From Cyanodermella asteris (lineage: Eukaryota > Ascomycota > Lecanoromycetes > Ostropales > Stictidaceae), in contig UYJD01000005.1 in assembly GCA_900618795.1 (NCBI GenBank), forward strand, positions 837,644 to 901,643: a stretch of 64,000 nucleotides of DNA, read 5' to 3'. Numbering within the stretch: the stretch's first letter is position 1; every line of letters begins with the position of its first letter. Position numbers and translations under genes: made by a program. The notes under the pieces were generated by a model. The model was not told the origin of the DNA, ran no database searches, and saw only the letters and a program-made list of their open reading frames with translations. Positions 11,692-23,609 of the stretch are shown here, piece after piece.

Positions 11692-12162
11692 TCAGCTCTC
11701 CTCCCCGTTTCCCCCGCCCAACGCCCCCAACCACTCCCCCCTTCCCCGTATCCTCCACGCCACCGTTCCCCCCGCGCCGCTTCCCATCCACCCACTCAGC
11801 GCCTCGACAACGACCCTCGCGTCCGACCTCGGAACCCGAATCCAGATCTCTGACTTGCCGGCATCGAGTTTTAGGATGTCGATTGTGATTGCCGTGCCGC
11901 TGAGCCCGAGGAAACGCGTCAGGGCGGAGGAGAGATGGGTGCGGGCCGTGATGGCGTCGAGGGGCGTTTCTGGAGCGAGGGAGTCTGTGCCGGAGGAGAG
12001 GAGGGATAGGTGCAGATATGTCCAGGGAAGGGCCCGGATTGTGGTCGTGTGGGTTGGAGGGGTGGATTGGGCTTTGCGTTTCTTGGAGGTGAGGTTTTGA
12101 GGTTGGGGTTGAGGTTGAGGTTGAGGCTGAGGCTGGGTTTGGGATTCTGTTTGGATGGACAT
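11692..12162 (-). CDS. POP8: RNase P/MRP subunit Pop8-like protein
   Basis: The product is 156 residues from the ATG at 12162 (MSIQTESQ). The same frame is open further upstream, but the extra 35 residues look like leader. After a PQ dipeptide run (about residues 10-22) and a basic patch (SKKRKAQS) comes the fold of the Pop5/Rpp14/Pop8 group: PWTYLHLSLL, a helix ITARTHLSSALTRFLGLSG, then ITIDILKLD and EIWIRVPRSDARVVVEAL. Pop8 is a protein subunit of RNase P (tRNA 5' processing) and RNase MRP (rRNA processing) in the nucleus and nucleolus. The family is short and divergent, so the call rests on order of elements and length. It is divergent from the ES2 gene across 419 bases. Confidence 0.8.
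   Translation of the reverse strand: MSIQTESQTQPQPQPQPQPQPQNLTSKKRKAQSTPPTHTTTIRALPWTYLHLSLLSSGTDSLAPETPLDAITARTHLSSALTRFLGLSGTAITIDILKLDAGKSEIWIRVPRSDARVVVEALSGWMGSGAGGTVAWRIRGRGEWLGALGGGNGEES
12092..12145. repeat. Hexanucleotide repeat coding for PQ dipeptides
   Basis: About seven copies of a 6-base unit (TTGAGG/CTGAGG on the plus strand) encode the Gln-Pro run in the N-terminus of the POP8-like protein. The repeat may vary in length between strains. Confidence 0.7.
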
Positions 12163-12581
12163 GGTGTCTGCGTTGAACGTGATGGATGCAGAAGTGTATT
12201 TACGAACATCTAAAGATGTGGGCTGCTTTGGAGATTTGAACTTAGAGAATCGTTGGCCTGCGTGCAAAGACTGACTGACGCCGGGCCGTTCACGTGTAAT
12301 GATACATCTCAGGCGACCTAGAACTTTCTCCTGTACCTCACGTTCAAAGTGCTTCTCTGCGACAACATCAAGTCAATCAGAGTTCCAGGTGTTTCACGTT
12401 TCATTTTTCGACAGACATTTGACGCCACGACCCAAACTTTGACCAACGCCGGGACCCAACCCCGACGCATCAACGCCCCATCTCAACCTTATTCATCCTC
12501 CCAACTTCAACGCTCCTCTCACACCGCCACCAGCTCATACGACATCCCTTCACTTACCTCTTCCCTCCATATGGCACCATC
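12163..12581. promoter_or_regulatory. Bidirectional promoter, POP8/ES2, with upstream overlapping ATG
   Basis: This divergent spacer has a pyrimidine-rich, C-rich leader before the ES2 gene. An out-of-frame ATG at 12571 lies 11 bases before the ES2 start and opens a short frame that ends at 12636, overlapping the main coding start. Such an overlapping upstream frame could lower translation of ES2. Confidence 0.45.
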
Positions 12582-13988
12582 ATGCCCGACTCTCCACCCA
12601 CCGCGCTCACCAAGCGCTCCGCCAGCACCGCCCTGACCGAGCCCAGCACCTCCAACTCCAACTCCAACACCTCCACCGCCCTAACCACAATCCCACCACC
12701 CGCAAAGCGCATAAAACGCCCGACACAAGCGCTCGAAGAGGAAGATTACGAAGAAGGGCTCAGCCACATCATCAAACGCGACTTCTTCCCCGGTCTCGCC
12801 GAGTCGGATGCCCAGAAAGAGTATCTCGCTGCACTGGAAGCGGGGGATCCGGAATGGATCGTGGAGGCGGAGGAGAGGTTGACGGCGGCGACTGCACCTA
12901 GGCCGAAAGGTGGGAGAGCGACTGAGACGCCGAGGAGAGAAATGGAGATCGAAGGATTACGCGGGATGGCGGGGGACACGCCGAGGGGGTCGGTTGGGGA
13001 TACGCCCGTGAGCCGCGCGGAGGAGGACAGGGAAGAAGAGGGTGCGGAGGGCGAGACTGGCGTGAATACGGAATTGAGTCTCGGGGAGTTTCAGGCGAGG
13101 TATACGAGTGAGGATAACGAGTCTTTCTACAAGCTACTCGACCGCTCGAACAGGAAGAGGACCGAAAAGTACGCTTGGCTCTGGGCGAACAATAAAATTC
13201 CTACGGCACGGCAACTGGAATGGCGGCAGCGTAACGAGAAAGAGCGCGCGGAACGGGAGACAAACACGGCGATTGACGGTGGAAAGGAGTTAATGTCCGT
13301 CGAATACGTGGACAAGCGCAAAGCAGCACCAGATACATGGAACGCGAAGCCGAACAATACTTTCATGTTCGCTCCAGATTCGATTGAGGATTATATGGAG
13401 ACAATTCAGCAGCGGAAGGAGGCCGAGTCTCGGATGGGTCCCAAAACAATCGTCTACGAGAATACTCGTATGCTGCCTCCACCGAGGCCGGCTTCCAAAA
13501 CTGTTCCTGCATCACCGTCCCTGTCGGCTGTTCGTGATGCTATTGCTGGGCGCCCTCGGTTGGCTGGTTCAGAGCTGGGATCCTCGGATGCTGGCGGTGG
13601 CGGTGAAACGCCCCGTGTGAATGGCTACGCTTTTGTAGACAGCGAAGAGCCAGATCTCGAGCCCGAAAACGGTAACGATTCCTCGACTAGTCGTATAGAT
13701 CTGGGTCCAGGAGATGCCACTCCCAACCCATTCAAAATCAGGGAAACGGGAGGGAGGGAAGCCTTGCATCATCGTATAGTCGACAGATTGAACGATAAAA
13801 GGCAAGAAAAGCGCCAGGATACCGCTCAAAGCTCAAGTCAAGGAGGGTTGACCCCAGCTGCTCAGAGGTTACTAGCCAAGGTTGGAGGATCTACCCCACG
13901 GGCAAGTAACTCCTTGGGTGAATCCTGGGGCAGAACACCCAGGTCGAAACCGGGTCTTGCAGGTGTCACTCCAATTCGCAGGAAATAA
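12582..13988 (+). CDS. ES2/DGCR14 family nuclear protein (splicing factor)
   Basis: This single exon gives 468 residues. The start MPDSPPTALTKRSAS is followed by a Ser/Thr/Asn-rich disordered region. The family block is EEDYEEGLSHIIKRDFFPGL (about 50-70), a hallmark of ES2 (human DGCR14/ESS2, fission yeast Bis1). Further matches are LSLGEFQARYTSEDNESF, KYAWLWANN and WNAKPNNTFMFAPDS. The C-terminus carries repeated TP motifs (GGSTPRAS, GRTPRSKPGLAGVTP) as in the family. The family associates with late spliceosomes in the nucleus. A TP-rich tail suggests proline-directed phosphorylation, which is inference. Its 3' end lies only 33 bases from the convergent NUR1 end. Confidence 0.92.
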   Translation: MPDSPPTALTKRSASTALTEPSTSNSNSNTSTALTTIPPPAKRIKRPTQALEEEDYEEGLSHIIKRDFFPGLAESDAQKEYLAALEAGDPEWIVEAEERLTAATAPRPKGGRATETPRREMEIEGLRGMAGDTPRGSVGDTPVSRAEEDREEEGAEGETGVNTELSLGEFQARYTSEDNESFYKLLDRSNRKRTEKYAWLWANNKIPTARQLEWRQRNEKERAERETNTAIDGGKELMSVEYVDKRKAAPDTWNAKPNNTFMFAPDSIEDYMETIQQRKEAESRMGPKTIVYENTRMLPPPRPASKTVPASPSLSAVRDAIAGRPRLAGSELGSSDAGGGGETPRVNGYAFVDSEEPDLEPENGNDSSTSRIDLGPGDATPNPFKIRETGGREALHHRIVDRLNDKRQEKRQDTAQSSSQGGLTPAAQRLLAKVGGSTPRASNSLGESWGRTPRSKPGLAGVTPIRRK

Positions 13989-14021
13989 TCCCAAATCGGA
14001 TTGATATCGTCATCCAGGAAT

Positions 14022-15282
14022 CTATCGGGGATACCTTGGGGCCGGGATACCGTTCGCTCCTATTGACTGCCTTGATCTGTTGTATAGGCCCGGCTTCTGT
14101 TCCAATCCCATGCTGTGTCTTCCTGTAGCCTGCAATTTCTTCAACGGTGATTTCGCATGTGTGTATACACCAAGATAACCACCGTCGCCTGTTCCAACGC
14201 TAGCCTGCGCCGTGGAGGACTGCCTCGTCGTGACAGGGCTTGGTGAGAAGCCATTCGGATTCGTCAGCCCTGCAAAGCTCTCCAGCGGTCGTGTAGGCGT
14301 TTCGCGAAGCCCATGATCCGGGTCGACCAAGCCGACATAGTTTGGATTTGGGTTGGGCTTGAATCCCCGATTGACAATCGTGACTGATGTGTACGATTCG
14401 ACGGTGTTCAAAGTAGTGTTATCTTCGTCGAACTGGACTCCAACATCACGCATGGTCGTCTGTGTCCGCGGGTGGACGTATTTCGTGTCGTACTCATTCA
14501 TGACCTCCCTATGGACATACGCTGTGTCCTTGGTTTGCTGTGTGAAGGAATGTTGCATGAGCACAAGCTGAACGGATAGAAGAGCTGCCAGGAACATGGC
14601 GGTAGCGATCGTTGTACTCGGACGTGGATCAGTTGGAGAGACCGGAATGAAGAGCCAATATAGGAGAGCGTGTCCGGGGCTGAATGTGCAAAAGAACCTC
14701 AAGTTGATGGTCAAGGGGTCCCAAACTGCCAACTCCCATACATCTCTTGTAGCGTCTGCGTGAGCCCGCGACCGCGCAGAGTCGATATCGAGAAAGGACG
14801 AAATGAATCGAAGAGGTGAGGATGATACAGGAGAAGAATCGACTCGTACTCGTCTGGCCGACGGTGTAGATGGCGGAGCGCCTTCAACGGAACGCTCGAA
14901 CAGGCGGTAGTGTCGCTTTCGTGTGAAGGTGTAAATAGCATTGCTAGCAGAGGCAATGATGAGTGAGTAAGTCAAGAAGACGGCCTGCACAAAGTTATCA
15001 GTTTAAAGCTCCGTTCCGCGTCCATCAAGGTGTTCGTACCATAGCTCTAAAGAAGCCTCCACCCTCTTCGTCGGCAAAGACATCGTCGTACGGCGTGAAG
15101 GTGCTATTAGCTCTCGCAAGCATGAAGATGAAGTTGCAAGCGACTCCAGCTACATATGCCCACTGATCCCAAACATGATCGCTGGTGTCGAGCTCTTCGC
15201 TGATGCGGATCCAGAGATCGTATGGATTAAGGTAATCCTTTAGACGCTCCGCCCAAGGGCGCTGGCGCACGAGTCGAGGCAT
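14022..15282 (-). CDS. NUR1: Nuclear rim protein Nur1-like, inner nuclear membrane
   Basis: There are two exons (15040-15282 and 14022-14984) around a 55-base intron (14985-15039, GTACGA to CAG); the product is 401 residues. The start MPRLVRQRPWAERLKDYLNPYDLW is typical of the Nur1 (DUF2418) family. Membrane segments are visible at about 45-58 (VAGVACNFIFMLARA), about 80-95 (FFRAM joined to AVFLTYSLIIASAS across the intron), and two more at about 170-210 (ALLYWLFIPVS, ATAMFLAALLSVQLVLM). The C-terminal third is Pro/Asn/Thr-rich and probably disordered in the nucleus. In yeast Nur1 works with a LEM protein to tether rDNA and silent chromatin to the nuclear rim. Confidence 0.92.
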
Positions 15283-15977
15283 GATGCCGGATCACGCAGC
15301 TCGAAGGAGATGCGAGTGCTTGATGGAAGCACTTTTGTTTATTAGAGACGGCGGGACTCATGCCACAAGGCATAGTGTGGTGGTTGAAGTCCGCATGCGG
15401 CTTTGTTTTGTTTGCGCAGTGAAGGAAGCTCCGGGGAGCTTCGATTGGTCTTCCGTCACAAAGCTTCTTCTTCACTTCCTCATCCAGTTTAGCGCATTAC
15501 GCCCTCTGGGACCCTCCCTCACCAGGCTTGTTGCTAGGCTCTTCAGTCTTGCGGTCTTGGGCCTCGATTTGCGTTCGCGTCATTAAAAGCCCTGGAGGTT
15601 TCAACAGCATGGCAGGCAAAGGTCGTGGCGTGAGTACCATAGCTTCTACTTGCTCCATCACATATCTCTCTACCTTAAGGGATAATATTGTAGGTGCCTG
15701 TGGAAATTGATACTCGCGTACTTCACAAGGTGCTATTTCGCATCCGGCCATAAATCGTTAAACGAAGGACGTTCAGAGGGGTTTTTACTTATACTTGCGA
15801 CACGACTCTTGCCCACCCGCCTTGATATTGCTTGTATAAGCAGTAGAAGACATTGATGGCGATTTTTTATTAGTGAATTGATTCAATTTGTGCAGACAAA
15901 TGCTAGTCTATACGCAAAATCCATGCATATCCGTTGCATAGCTCCTAGTTCGCTCTCATTGTAAGCTGTGGGAACAT
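15283..15977. other. Spacer with a doubtful 84-codon minus-strand frame
   Basis: A minus-strand frame at 15497-15751 encodes 84 residues starting MAGCEIAPCE, with no domain. On the plus strand an ATG at 15609 followed by a GTGAGT...TAG intron would give only about 26 residues. Neither is convincing. The rest is AT-richer 3' and leader sequence. Confidence 0.4.
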
Positions 15978-17960
<1,983 letters not shown>

Positions 17961-17971
17961 TCACAACCTCT

Positions 17972-17982
17972 CTTATATACAT
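17972..17982 (-). promoter_or_regulatory. TATA box of the glucose oxidase gene
   Basis: On the minus strand the sequence reads GTATATAAGA about 135 bases before the chosen ATG, a good TATA element for a regulated secreted enzyme gene. Confidence 0.6.
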
Positions 17983-19161
17983 ATTTCTCAGCACGTCGCG
18001 CGCGAAAAGTTCAACCAAGACTCTGGACATGCTCGTCTGGATTTTCCACTTATCATGCTCACATGCCACTTCTGGGCATGGCCTCAACTCTCGTCCGATA
18101 TACATTCCGTCGAACCGGGATTGTGACTGCCACGCGGATACAACGATTTGCCGTACGACAACGGTAGATGTGGGCACAACGCCCAAAACGGTAATGTGGT
18201 ATGATATACAAAGGAGAAAATTTGGAACTGTTGAGAGATGGTTTACAAAAGCTCAGACTTCAGCTGATGATAAGCGTGGCACGACTGAAGAGTTGCGAGA
18301 TCGCTTGGCCGACTTGGCTGACATCGTGTCCAATCGAAAGAGTCAACGGTCGAGCGAAAAAGCTATCATAGATTTGTATCGCACTTAATCGCCACCTATG
18401 ATGATATGTGGTTAAAGGATTGTAGATGCCAAGCCAAAAGGCGTCAGCGATCGGTTACATTTCCATGCCACTCTGATCAGCACAGACTCCACCAAGAGCG
18501 GGTACCCACCAGGATCCGGTGGAACAAACTTCTGAAGAGTATTCGAAGGATGCTTTTGTGCAGCCCTGTATCATGCCATCGCCCGGATACTGCTATGAAT
18601 ATCACATGCACCAGATCTTTGCGTACTACCACCGACATGCTCGTGCTGGTCTTCCTCAACCACAGTGGCGCAGAGCGAATAATCTTGAGCGTATTACAAG
18701 AATTCGCTCAAGTGGCCTTCGTTGACACCAGTTGCGGACTTCTTCGTCCTCACCAAGGATGCATAGCCGCTCGTCAACCAAGCCAGGCCCACATTTCTTA
18801 TGATAGGTGGGGAGCGACGACTTTTCAAAGAGAAGATGGCAGTCATCATCAAGTTCTCAGCACCAACTGTCCATGCATCTCGGAATGCCGGCAGCTATCA
18901 CATACTGAAGTTGCGAGCAAGGCTCAAGGCACCTCGGGGCTCCTTCAATGTGTCGGAAAAGAAGGTTCCGAAGCGGTGAGGCTGATGGTGAACGGCCACT
19001 CAGAATTGGAAAGGGAGCTTCCAAAGCATCGGAGGTCTCGAAGTTGGAGGCTGTGACCTGCACAGGCAATTTTCAGGCATGCAGCAAATGCAGCCCAAGA
19101 AGGAGCTCTGGTCAATTTCCACTCTTTAGGCCGGGCTATCTGATGACAACACGCGATGACA
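17983..19161. other. Long upstream region of the glucose oxidase gene
   Basis: This 1.2 kb lies between the glucose oxidase TATA box and the CDC123 3' end. Open frames on the plus strand (17921-18388, 18406-19056) lack any domain and have non-coding-like composition. I read it as promoter plus the CDC123 3' region. Confidence 0.5.
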
Positions 19162-20463
19162 TTACTCATCGTCGCTGTTATCTTGCGCTGCTCCGCTTTC
19201 CATTTCTGCGACCCTTTGCTGCCAGTTCTGCATGAAGTCTTTCATGCCTCCTTCCCCGTCCACTGTCATGCTCGCGTCAACGACATCCTTGGGAATCTTA
19301 TGTGCACTGTATAAAGGCGTGTTGAAGCTATATGCCTCAGGATCGTCGCGCTTCACCAAGCGGAATTCTGGGTAGTGAGAAGGTGTACCGTCGTCCTCGT
19401 CAATATCATAGTCTGCTTCGTCTTCCGTCCCTGAGGTTGTGTTGTACCCGCTATCCACGTGGGGCTCTGGTGGCACGCGCGTGGCACTATTGGGCTGAAA
19501 GTTCAGTCGCACAAAGGCCTGTTCCAGATCTTCGACCTGAGGAGGTTGCGGCGGATCTGGCATTGTCAGCAGCTCCATCCAGCTGAACAGTAGTGGGTCC
19601 GTCCTCGGTGCCCAAGGGTTGACGTCAATGAGCCAGACACGACCCGCATCTTTAGGTTGAGGAACATAGACATCGAAAACGAAATTGGGATCCGGAAAGG
19701 TGTCTTTAAGCTTTTCGTCGAAAAAGTCGTAGATCAAGTCTTCTAGAGTAGGCTGCAATGTAGGCATGAAGTCGTAATGATTCAGATCACGCTGGCAGAT
19801 CCCGATCAGGCGTCTATTGCGGACGAAGCATCTGAACTCCATACTCGTTACCATCGATGCCACCGACTTGCGAAGCACCAGGTTGTACTGAATTTGGTCT
19901 TCCGGAGCAAGCTCATCCGCGTCCGCACATCCGTAGTACGCTTGTTGTAGATCGTGCGTAACAAAATCAGAGCTCTTGAGGAGCAGATAGATGTCATTTG
20001 CGCTCTGGCACTCCATGCTGTTCGTTGCGGCAATCCATGCTGCATCTTTTGGTGCAGACCAATTAAGCTTGGGATGTATTCGCCCACCAAGTTCGGCTAT
20101 CGTAGATTTTATGTGGTCGTGTATATGCTCCCAACCATTTGTGATATCTTCGACCTCCACCGAGTCGTCTGAATCCCATCCGGAATTGGCGTCATCCTGC
20201 GCTGTCTTGCTTGCGTCCCCGTCGGGCGGCAATACAATGCCATCTGAGTTCAGGTATTTGATGAAAGCTTCATTCAAGGGTATGAGGCGAGTTCGTGGCG
20301 TGAGAGTGCGATATCTATGCATGTGAGCAACATAGTAGAGAAGGTCGGTAGGCGCCTACCTAGGATGCCATGAAGGCACTGCCGTGTTACGAATGTGAGC
20401 TTTGGTGACTGGAGGAAACGGCAGCCCCGCTGCAGCTTCGGAAGTTGTCGTGCCAGCGGACAT
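19162..20463 (-). CDS. CDC123: Cdc123, eIF2 assembly chaperone
   Basis: Cdc123 (D123 family, ATP-grasp fold) helps assemble the eIF2 alpha-beta-gamma translation initiation complex in the cytoplasm. There are two exons: 20360-20463 (MSAGTTTSEA...NTAVPSWHP) and 19162-20314, split by a 45-base intron (20315-20359, GTAGGC to TAG); the product is 418 residues. The join gives WHPRYRTLTPRTRLIPL, the family's first conserved block. Others are PKLNWSAPKDAAWI, SNDIYLLLKSSDF-like (residues ANDIYLLLKSSDFVTHDL), EFRCFVRNRRLIGICQRDLNHY and VWLIDVNPWAPRTDPLLFSWMEL, which hold ATP-grasp metal and nucleotide ligands. The acidic tail (GAAQDNSDDE) is also family-like. It is divergent from CWC21 over 275 bases. 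Confidence 0.95.
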
Positions 20464-20738
20464 GCTTCTACAAGCAATGTGGAAAGGCCGTTCCGGTATA
20501 GCTAGGAGAAGTTCTCGGTCCGAACAAAGCAAGACTACACGAAGTGCACAATATCGTAGATGATATCGTGACCAGAATTTATTTCGCTGCTCAGTGACGA
20601 TGACTCCGCAACTCGGCTTGGCAATCCCGTAGTTTGAAGCTCTCGCCGCATTTCCGCCCGCACCAGCATCGACCATACACCTACGCAAAGTCGCTTGTCC
20701 ACGATCAGTCGAGCTCAAACTTGCAGAAGCACACAGTC

Positions 20739-21525
20739 ATGTCTGCAAACGTTGGCTTATCGACTCCACGCGGAAGTGGTACGTCTGGGTACGTGACTAA
20801 AAATCATGCCCATCTTCGACCACGGGATCAGATGCAGTACGCGAAAGAGCCGGATTTCCTCAAGCACAGCCAAAGACAGTCGGACAAGCAAATACTGGAT
20901 CATGAGAGAGCGAGAGAGATCGAAGTCAAGGTCTTTGATCTACGCGACCAGCTAGAAGAGGAAGGGTAAGTAAAGTATTTGTTTCTAGCATGCGCTAGCT
21001 AACGCTCACGCCAGGCTCGAGGAAGAAGAAATCGAGACAAGATGCGAGGCACTGCGGAAGAAACTCTCCAGCGATCGGTCTGGCACAGCTGCGTCCGGAA
21101 GAGGCCTCAAGAAGCATCAGGTTCATGAGATGGCGGCCGCGAAGATTGAGGAATCTGACCGCTTGCGTCGAGCGCTGGGGATCAGCAGGGACTATGAGGA
21201 GGGAAGTCACTGGAAGAAGCAGGAGGAACGCTTGCGGGATTCCGTACAAGGACCAGATAGCACGGAACCCTGGGGGCCGACACGGACCAGATCCGAGACA
21301 AGACCAAGCGAAGACGATGGAGAACCAGGACCAGAACTCTACGAGGATGACCGGCGGCGCCGAAGACGCGACCACTACGACGAAGAAGACAGGCCGAGGA
21401 CGAGAGAACGTCGCCGACGGCGGAGTGACGACTATTATTCCGACGAGGACGATCATCGAAGGACTGACGCGCGGCGACATTCTCCAGTACCCAGATACAG
21501 ATCAAGGTCCCGCTCTCCGCGCTGA
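20739..21525 (+). CDS. CWC21: Pre-mRNA splicing factor Cwc21-like (cwf21 domain)
   Basis: There are two exons (20739-20965 and 21015-21525) with a 49-base intron (GTAAGT to CAG); the product is 245 residues. The N-terminus MSANVGLSTPRGSGTSGYV is the conserved start shared by yeast Cwc21 and human SRRM2, which touches the active spliceosome. The cwf21 helix pair is joined by the intron: EIEVKVFDLRDQLEEEG then LEEEEIETRCEALRKKL. Later regions hold a Trp-containing helix and a C-terminal Arg/Asp/Ser-rich tail that ends in an RS-type repeat (PRYRSRSRSPR). A nuclear location and spliceosome function are inferred from the family. The 3' end is convergent with the enoyl-CoA isomerase gene 187 bases away. 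Confidence 0.95.
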
Positions 21526-21711
21526 TCCAATGGCAACATGTCGTCTACGATGTATGTGCTGGAGAACTGTGACGAGCCATCGGAACGTCACGATAAACAG
21601 TGTCGTCGCGATGCATCTTGAAAACAATAACTGGGTCGGACTTACGACTTCCAACGTCTATGTATACAGATGTGGTGGGCGACGTACGGCAGAGGACGCG
21701 CATCTCATTGT

Positions 21712-22580
21712 TCACAGCTTGTGCTTCTTTTGGCCACTCGCGAGTTTCGCGAACTCCTGCTGCGGAATACCCTGCTTGAAGACATCCAAGCCTCCAAAGA
21801 CCTCACCGATCAATTGCTTGTCGAGGATGTCCATCTCCGGCTTCCTGATCAAGGCCTTGATTTTGAGCATGCTCTTATGGACCAAGTGATCGCCTGCCAG
21901 CCTATCTTCCACCTCCTTCAGGACCTCCTCCAAAAACTTCTTGTCGTCACCTTGTGTGTCGAACACTTTGTTGACGAATCGGGTCTCCACAAGCTCTTCG
22001 CAAGAAATCCTCTTACTCATCAACAACGCCTCATTGGCCTTGCTGATACCGAGGCGTTCGACAAAGGCGCGAGAGGCTCCGCCTTCGGCGACCAGGCCTA
22101 TCGAAGAGAATGGTGTTACCAGGAAAGTGTGGGGCATGGCATATATAAAGTCGGAGAAAGCGATGATAGCGGCAGAAAGGCCGACGACAGGCCCGTTCAA
22201 GGCGGTGATGAGCACCTTGGGATGCGTGTAGAAAGCATGAGTGACCTCGAGATTGTTTGCAACAAAGCCTCGAAGCAATTCTCTGGGATCGTTGCCGAGA
22301 CTCGCACCTCGAGTCTGGATATTAGCTCCTCTACGCTGCGTCAGCATTGACCCTCAGACTCCAACTGGCTTACCTACGCGGAAAAGAATCGCCCTGTGCC
22401 AATCAACACTGTGAAGAAGATATCATCACGCGCGGCAATCTCTCGTAAGAACTGCGCGACCTTCCAGTACTGTGGTTGGTTCAAGGCGTTCAGAGCTTTC
22501 GGGGCATTTAGTCGGATGATGCCGATCTTGCCGCGATACTCGAGGGTAATGGCATTCTCAGGATCGATGGGCTCAGACAT
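21712..22580 (-). CDS. ECI1: Peroxisomal enoyl-CoA isomerase/hydratase (Eci1-like)
   Basis: This is a crotonase-fold enzyme, most like delta3,delta2-enoyl-CoA isomerase of unsaturated fatty acid beta-oxidation. Exons 22378-22580 and 21712-22330 flank a 47-base intron (GTAGGT to TAG); the product is 273 residues. I start at ATG 22580 (MSEPIDPENAITLEYRG); bases upstream offer only a TTG. The splice join gives FFSAGANIQTRG, the first oxyanion-hole loop. The second is LNGPVVGLSAA, followed by SSIGLVAEGGASRAF with the Glu expected in this family. The protein ends in HKL, a peroxisomal PTS1-type tripeptide like the HRL of yeast Eci1. It is divergent from PET100. A hydratase role cannot be excluded from sequence. 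Confidence 0.9.
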
Positions 22581-22933
22581 GACTATAGGAATCAAATGAG
22601 AGGATATGCAGAATCACTCAAGCAGGACACAATGTGTAGATATGGTTTCGAAACAGCGGGGAAAGTTCGCTAGATATTGCTGCCAATCCTTGGAGCTTGC
22701 TTGTTCAGTCACCAAGCCGTACCGAGGCTCTCGCTATAAAGAGCTCGGACTTAACCAGCTGGCGTCCCGCGGAAGCTTCGAACCTCCATGATGCCGCGAT
22801 TAGTTGTGAAGTAAGAAAGTTTTCCGACAGTTGTACTGCAGCGACACGTGCGACGATTGCCCATCAAACCTGGCTGTCGCTCAGGCAATAGACGTTGGAA
22901 CAGAAATTGGGCATACCCGGGGAAGTCGACATC
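22581..22933. promoter_or_regulatory. Divergent promoter, ECI1/PET100
   Basis: A 353-base spacer between two divergent starts. A B-box-like GGTTCGAAG on the minus strand near 22780 was examined as a possible tRNA and not accepted. Confidence 0.45.
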
Positions 22934-23353
22934 ATGGGCGGCCCAAATTTGGAGGTTTTCAAGGTAAGTTCGCGCGACATGGGTCGCCTCATGCTCCGTT
23001 AACGCGATTTCCAGTTTGGCATGTACATCATGTTCCCGATCGGTTGGATGTACTACTTCGGTACCAATCTGGACGAGCGATTTTCGGTCCCGGACTTCTG
23101 GCCCAAGCCCGAGCAGACATACAAGATCCCCTACGAGAAGGAAGAAATATCGAACGAGCTGGAAAGACTAAAGCGCCAACGATTATATCGAAGGGAAATG
23201 AGATTGCTGAACGAAGGCTTTAGTCGGGAAGAGATCAATGCCGATTTGTCGACGCCAAAGCTGACTGAGCCTTCCGCTGGTGGGCCGTTGGACAATTCGG
23301 CGGCGGCGGCTGTGAACAACATGAAGGGGTGGATCGGTCTCGGTGGACGATGA
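22934..23353 (+). CDS. PET100: Cytochrome c oxidase assembly protein Pet100
   Basis: A 30-base first exon (22934-22963, MGGPNLEVFK), a 51-base intron (22964-23014, GTAAGT to CAG) and the second exon to 23353 give 122 residues. The N-terminus GPNLEVFKFGMYIMFPIGWMYYFG is cut by the intron after Lys10 and holds the single membrane anchor typical of Pet100. It is followed by PDFWPKPEQTYKIPYEKEEI and a coiled-coil helix ELERLKRQRLYRREMRLL. Pet100 sits in the mitochondrial inner membrane and helps assemble cytochrome c oxidase. COX6 in the same window (52.2-52.9 kb) encodes a subunit of that complex but is not linked to it. Confidence 0.94.
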
Positions 23354-23609
23354 CGGGTGTCTGAAACGATTGGGATTCATATGGCATAGCGAGGGCGTTT
23401 GGGGTAGCGACTGTATGGCTTAGGGGTTCGGACATTCCACTTTCTGGCGATCAACCATTTACGCCGCATCAGCATTGTACGACTAGCGTTGGAATTCTTG
23501 AGGAAGCAATTTTCTTTCAGTTCCACCAGGTTTTCATGGCGAAATTTCGCCAAATATGTTTCGCTCTGAATGAGCACTCTTGAGTACCTTCGATGATGAA
23601 GGTTCGATC

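Noticed and set aside
15497-15751. 84-codon minus-strand frame and an alternative spliced plus-strand mini-gene
   Set aside because: They overlap each other, neither shows a domain, and the plus-strand version is only about 26 residues.
22720-22800. Possible tRNA on the minus strand (B-box-like GGTTCGAAG)
   Set aside because: The following bases do not complete the B-box consensus, no A box at the right distance, and no acceptor or anticodon stem could be paired.
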